From: an uncultured Spongiibacteraceae bacterium
GTDB taxonomy: Bacteria > Pseudomonadota > Gammaproteobacteria > Pseudomonadales > CAMLJR01
Assembly (NCBI GenBank): GCA_946480345.1
Contig: CAMLJR010000053.1
Span: 1 to 17,255 of the forward strand
DNA: 17,255 bases
Direction of reading: 5' to 3'
Part shown: positions 15,627 to 17,255 of the stretch, piece after piece
How the letters are laid out: the number at the start of each line of letters is the position of its first letter
How positions within the stretch are numbered: position 1 is the first letter of the stretch
The notes under the pieces: generated by a model
Seen by the model: only the letters and a program-made list of their open reading frames with translations
Databases searched by the model: none
What the model was told of the DNA's origin: nothing
Program-made: the position numbers and the translations under genes

Positions 15627-16967
15627 TCACGTCGTTTTTCCGAGTACATCGAGCAACGTTTGCGTGAGTCTGTCGATTTGGTCGCGATCGATTATCAGCG
15701 GCGGGGATAGCGCAATAGTGTCCCCATTGGCCCGGAGCAGAAGCCCCTTCTCGAAGCAATCCAGGAATACCTGAAATCCGCGTGCGCCAGGCTCGTTGGG
15801 TCGAGGGGAAAGCTCGATCGCTGCGATGAGACCCATGGCCCGGATGTCAATGACGTGCGGCGCATTGCGCAGTGACAACAGATTGCTCTGCCAGTGCTCC
15901 TCGAGTTCGGCAGCGCGAGTGAAGAGGCCTTCGCGCTGATAGATGTCGAGGCTTGCAAGTCCAGCCGCACACGCGACCGGATGACCTGAATAGGTATAGC
16001 CATGAAAGAGCTCGATCGCGGACTCCGGCCCCTGCATAAGGCCGTTGTAAACATCGCGCGATGCGAATACGGCACCCATCGGAATAGCGCCGTTGGTCAG
16101 TCCCTTGGCCGCCGTCATAATGTCCGGGAGGACATCGAAATGCTGGGCTGCAAACGGACTTCCCAGACGGCCAAACCCCGTGATGACTTCGTCGAAAATA
16201 AGAAGGATTCCATGGCGCGTCGCGATTTCGCGCAGTCGCTTCAGATAGCCGCGCGGCGGCAGCAGAACACCCGTTGAGCCCGCGACTGGCTCGACGATGA
16301 CCGCAGCAATTGTCTCTGCGCCATGCAACTGGACGAGGCGCTCAAGATCGTCGGCCAATTCGGCACCATGTTCGGGAAGGCCCTTGCAGAACAGGTTGCG
16401 GCTCGGATCGTGGGTGTGGCGCATGTGATCAACGCCATGCAAGGTAGAGAACATCCGGCGATTGTTAACCAGCCCGCCTACCGAAATTCCGCCAAACCCA
16501 ACACCGTGGTAACCACGCTCGCGGCCGATTAACCGCGTGCGTGTGCCCTGGCCGATAGCCCGCTGGTATGCGAGAGCAATTTTGAGCGCCGTGTCTACGG
16601 CCTCGGAGCCAGATCCAGCGAAGAATATTCGATCAAGACCGGGGGGCGCGATTTCGGCAAGGCGTTCTGCAAACCGAAACGCGGGGTGATGGCCTAGCTG
16701 AAACGTCGGCGCGTAATCCAGGCTCTCCAGCTGAGCGGCGACTGCCGACGCAATCTCCTTACGTCCGTGCCCCGCGTTCACGCACCACAAACCGGCCGAG
16801 CCGTCGAGAAGTTGCTTGCCGTCTTCACTTTGGTAGTACATCCCGGAGGCTTGGACCAGCATTCGCGGCGCCGCCTTAAACCTTCTATTGGAGGTAAACG
16901 GCATCCAGTACGCATCGAGGGCCGGGTTATTGCTATCGAAAGGTAGGTTATTACTGAAGTTTTCCAT
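15627..16967 (-). CDS. Omega-amino acid/amine:pyruvate aminotransferase (class III, PLP)
   Basis: With the start at ATG 16967 the protein has 446 residues, as usual for beta-alanine/omega-amino acid:pyruvate transaminases. Landmarks are WMPFTSNRRFKAAPRML (21-37), GLWCVNAGHGR (59-69), the phosphate-binding GSGSEA (118-123), FDEVITGFGR with PLP-pyridine Asp259, and catalytic Lys288 in TAAKGLTNGAIPMGAV. The enzyme moves an amino group from an omega-amino acid, diamine or amine to pyruvate, giving an aldehyde or ketone and L-alanine. The frame extends to GTG 17015 and contains ATG 16982, but neither has a Shine-Dalgarno; 16967 has a weak GGGTGA. It is first in the leftward gene row and divergent from an XRE regulator with a 26-bp palindrome between them. 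The exact amino donor is unknown. Confidence 0.93.
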   Translation of the reverse strand: MENFSNNLPFDSNNPALDAYWMPFTSNRRFKAAPRMLVQASGMYYQSEDGKQLLDGSAGLWCVNAGHGRKEIASAVAAQLESLDYAPTFQLGHHPAFRFAERLAEIAPPGLDRIFFAGSGSEAVDTALKIALAYQRAIGQGTRTRLIGRERGYHGVGFGGISVGGLVNNRRMFSTLHGVDHMRHTHDPSRNLFCKGLPEHGAELADDLERLVQLHGAETIAAVIVEPVAGSTGVLLPPRGYLKRLREIATRHGILLIFDEVITGFGRLGSPFAAQHFDVLPDIMTAAKGLTNGAIPMGAVFASRDVYNGLMQGPESAIELFHGYTYSGHPVACAAGLASLDIYQREGLFTRAAELEEHWQSNLLSLRNAPHVIDIRAMGLIAAIELSPRPNEPGARGFQVFLDCFEKGLLLRANGDTIALSPPLIIDRDQIDRLTQTLLDVLGKTT

Positions 16968-17072
16968 TTGATGATCACCCATTATTTGCACAAATTTTGA
17001 GTGCTTTTCGGGCACGCAACAAGCCGTTTTCTGATAATAAAAACGTCTTTTTTTTTCAATGAGATGCCTTAA

Positions 17073-17098
17073 AATCTGTTCGATATATCGAACAGATT
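17073..17098. promoter_or_regulatory. Perfect 26-bp palindromic operator candidate
   Basis: The half-site AATCTGTTCGATA is followed directly by its exact reverse complement, making a 26-bp perfect palindrome centred between 17085 and 17086. It lies 21 bp upstream of the GTG of the XRE regulator and about 106 bp upstream of the aminotransferase start. Its place in the divergent gap fits a dimeric regulator that represses itself and controls the aminotransferase operon. The AT-rich tract at 17048-17056 beside it may help promoter activity. Confidence 0.75.
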
Positions 17099-17119
17099 CA
17101 ACATTGAGGGAGTTTTCAA

Positions 17120-17255
17120 GTGTCGGAAGTTGAAATCGGATCGCGCCTTCGCCGCGCGCGAAAGAAGGCTGGCATTTCTCAGCGAACCCTGGCCAAGCGC
17201 GCTGGCATCACTAATTCCACCATCTCGCTGATGGAGTCGAACGGCACCAACCCAT
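17120..17255 (+). CDS. XRE-family helix-turn-helix regulator, N-terminus only (runs off window)
   Basis: From GTG 17120, preceded by GAGGGAG at 17105-17111, a plus-strand frame runs 45 codons to the window end. The residues RLRRARKKAGISQRTLAKRAGITNST and ISLMESNGTNP are a complete XRE/Cro-type helix-turn-helix (helices about 20-39). Full-length relatives divergent from amine-catabolic aminotransferases are often PuuR-like, with a C-terminal cupin effector domain; that part is outside the window, so this is inference. Position and the adjacent palindrome suggest it represses the divergent aminotransferase row until its ligand is present. Confidence 0.85.
   Translation, partial: MSEVEIGSRLRRARKKAGISQRTLAKRAGITNSTISLMESNGTNP

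Noticed and set aside
16968..17015. Longer aminotransferase start at GTG 17015
   Set aside because: No Shine-Dalgarno, and the added residues do not resemble aminotransferase N-termini; ATG 16967 gives the usual length.

Overview
The window is ordinary proteobacterial DNA, about 50-60% GC by eye, with densely packed genes preceded by Shine-Dalgarno sequences. A TonB-dependent outer-membrane receptor shows a Gram-negative host. The mix of TonB receptor, LysR regulator, RhtA-type exporter and Baeyer-Villiger monooxygenase suits a catabolically versatile Gammaproteobacterium or sphingomonad-like Alphaproteobacterium. I cannot fix the genus. No RNA genes, insertion sequences or CRISPR arrays were seen.

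Left module (1-9269): a divergent catabolic cluster built around a LysR regulator. Leftward from the regulatory gap run the alpha and beta subunits of a split thiamine-diphosphate 2-oxoacid decarboxylase (13-nt gene overlap), an aldehyde dehydrogenase, a short-chain dehydrogenase and, after a 363-bp gap, a TonB-dependent receptor cut by the window edge. Rightward run lysR, an FMN-dependent alpha-hydroxy-acid dehydrogenase (TAATG overlap) and a lactonase-like amidohydrolase. The enzymes form a mandelate-type logic: (lactone to) 2-hydroxy acid, to 2-oxo acid, to aldehyde plus CO2, to acid. The decarboxylase here is the two-subunit sulfopyruvate/phosphonopyruvate-decarboxylase type. The divergent gap carries a T-N11-A LysR box centred about 66 bp upstream of a predicted start site for the leftward operon.

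Middle (9270-10464): a hairpin separates the left module from a convergent alanine dehydrogenase gene.

Right module (10627-17255): genes on the minus strand encode an omega-amino-acid:pyruvate aminotransferase, a putative Fe(II)/2-oxoglutarate oxygenase, two paralogous small VOC-fold proteins, a type I Baeyer-Villiger monooxygenase and an RhtA-like exporter. A divergent XRE-type regulator, cut by the right edge, sits beside a perfect 26-bp palindrome that is a strong operator candidate. The aminotransferase makes L-alanine from pyruvate and the alanine dehydrogenase could regenerate the pyruvate. The set therefore looks like an inducible route that deaminates an amine to a carbonyl compound and oxidises it further. 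Substrates of both modules are unknown.
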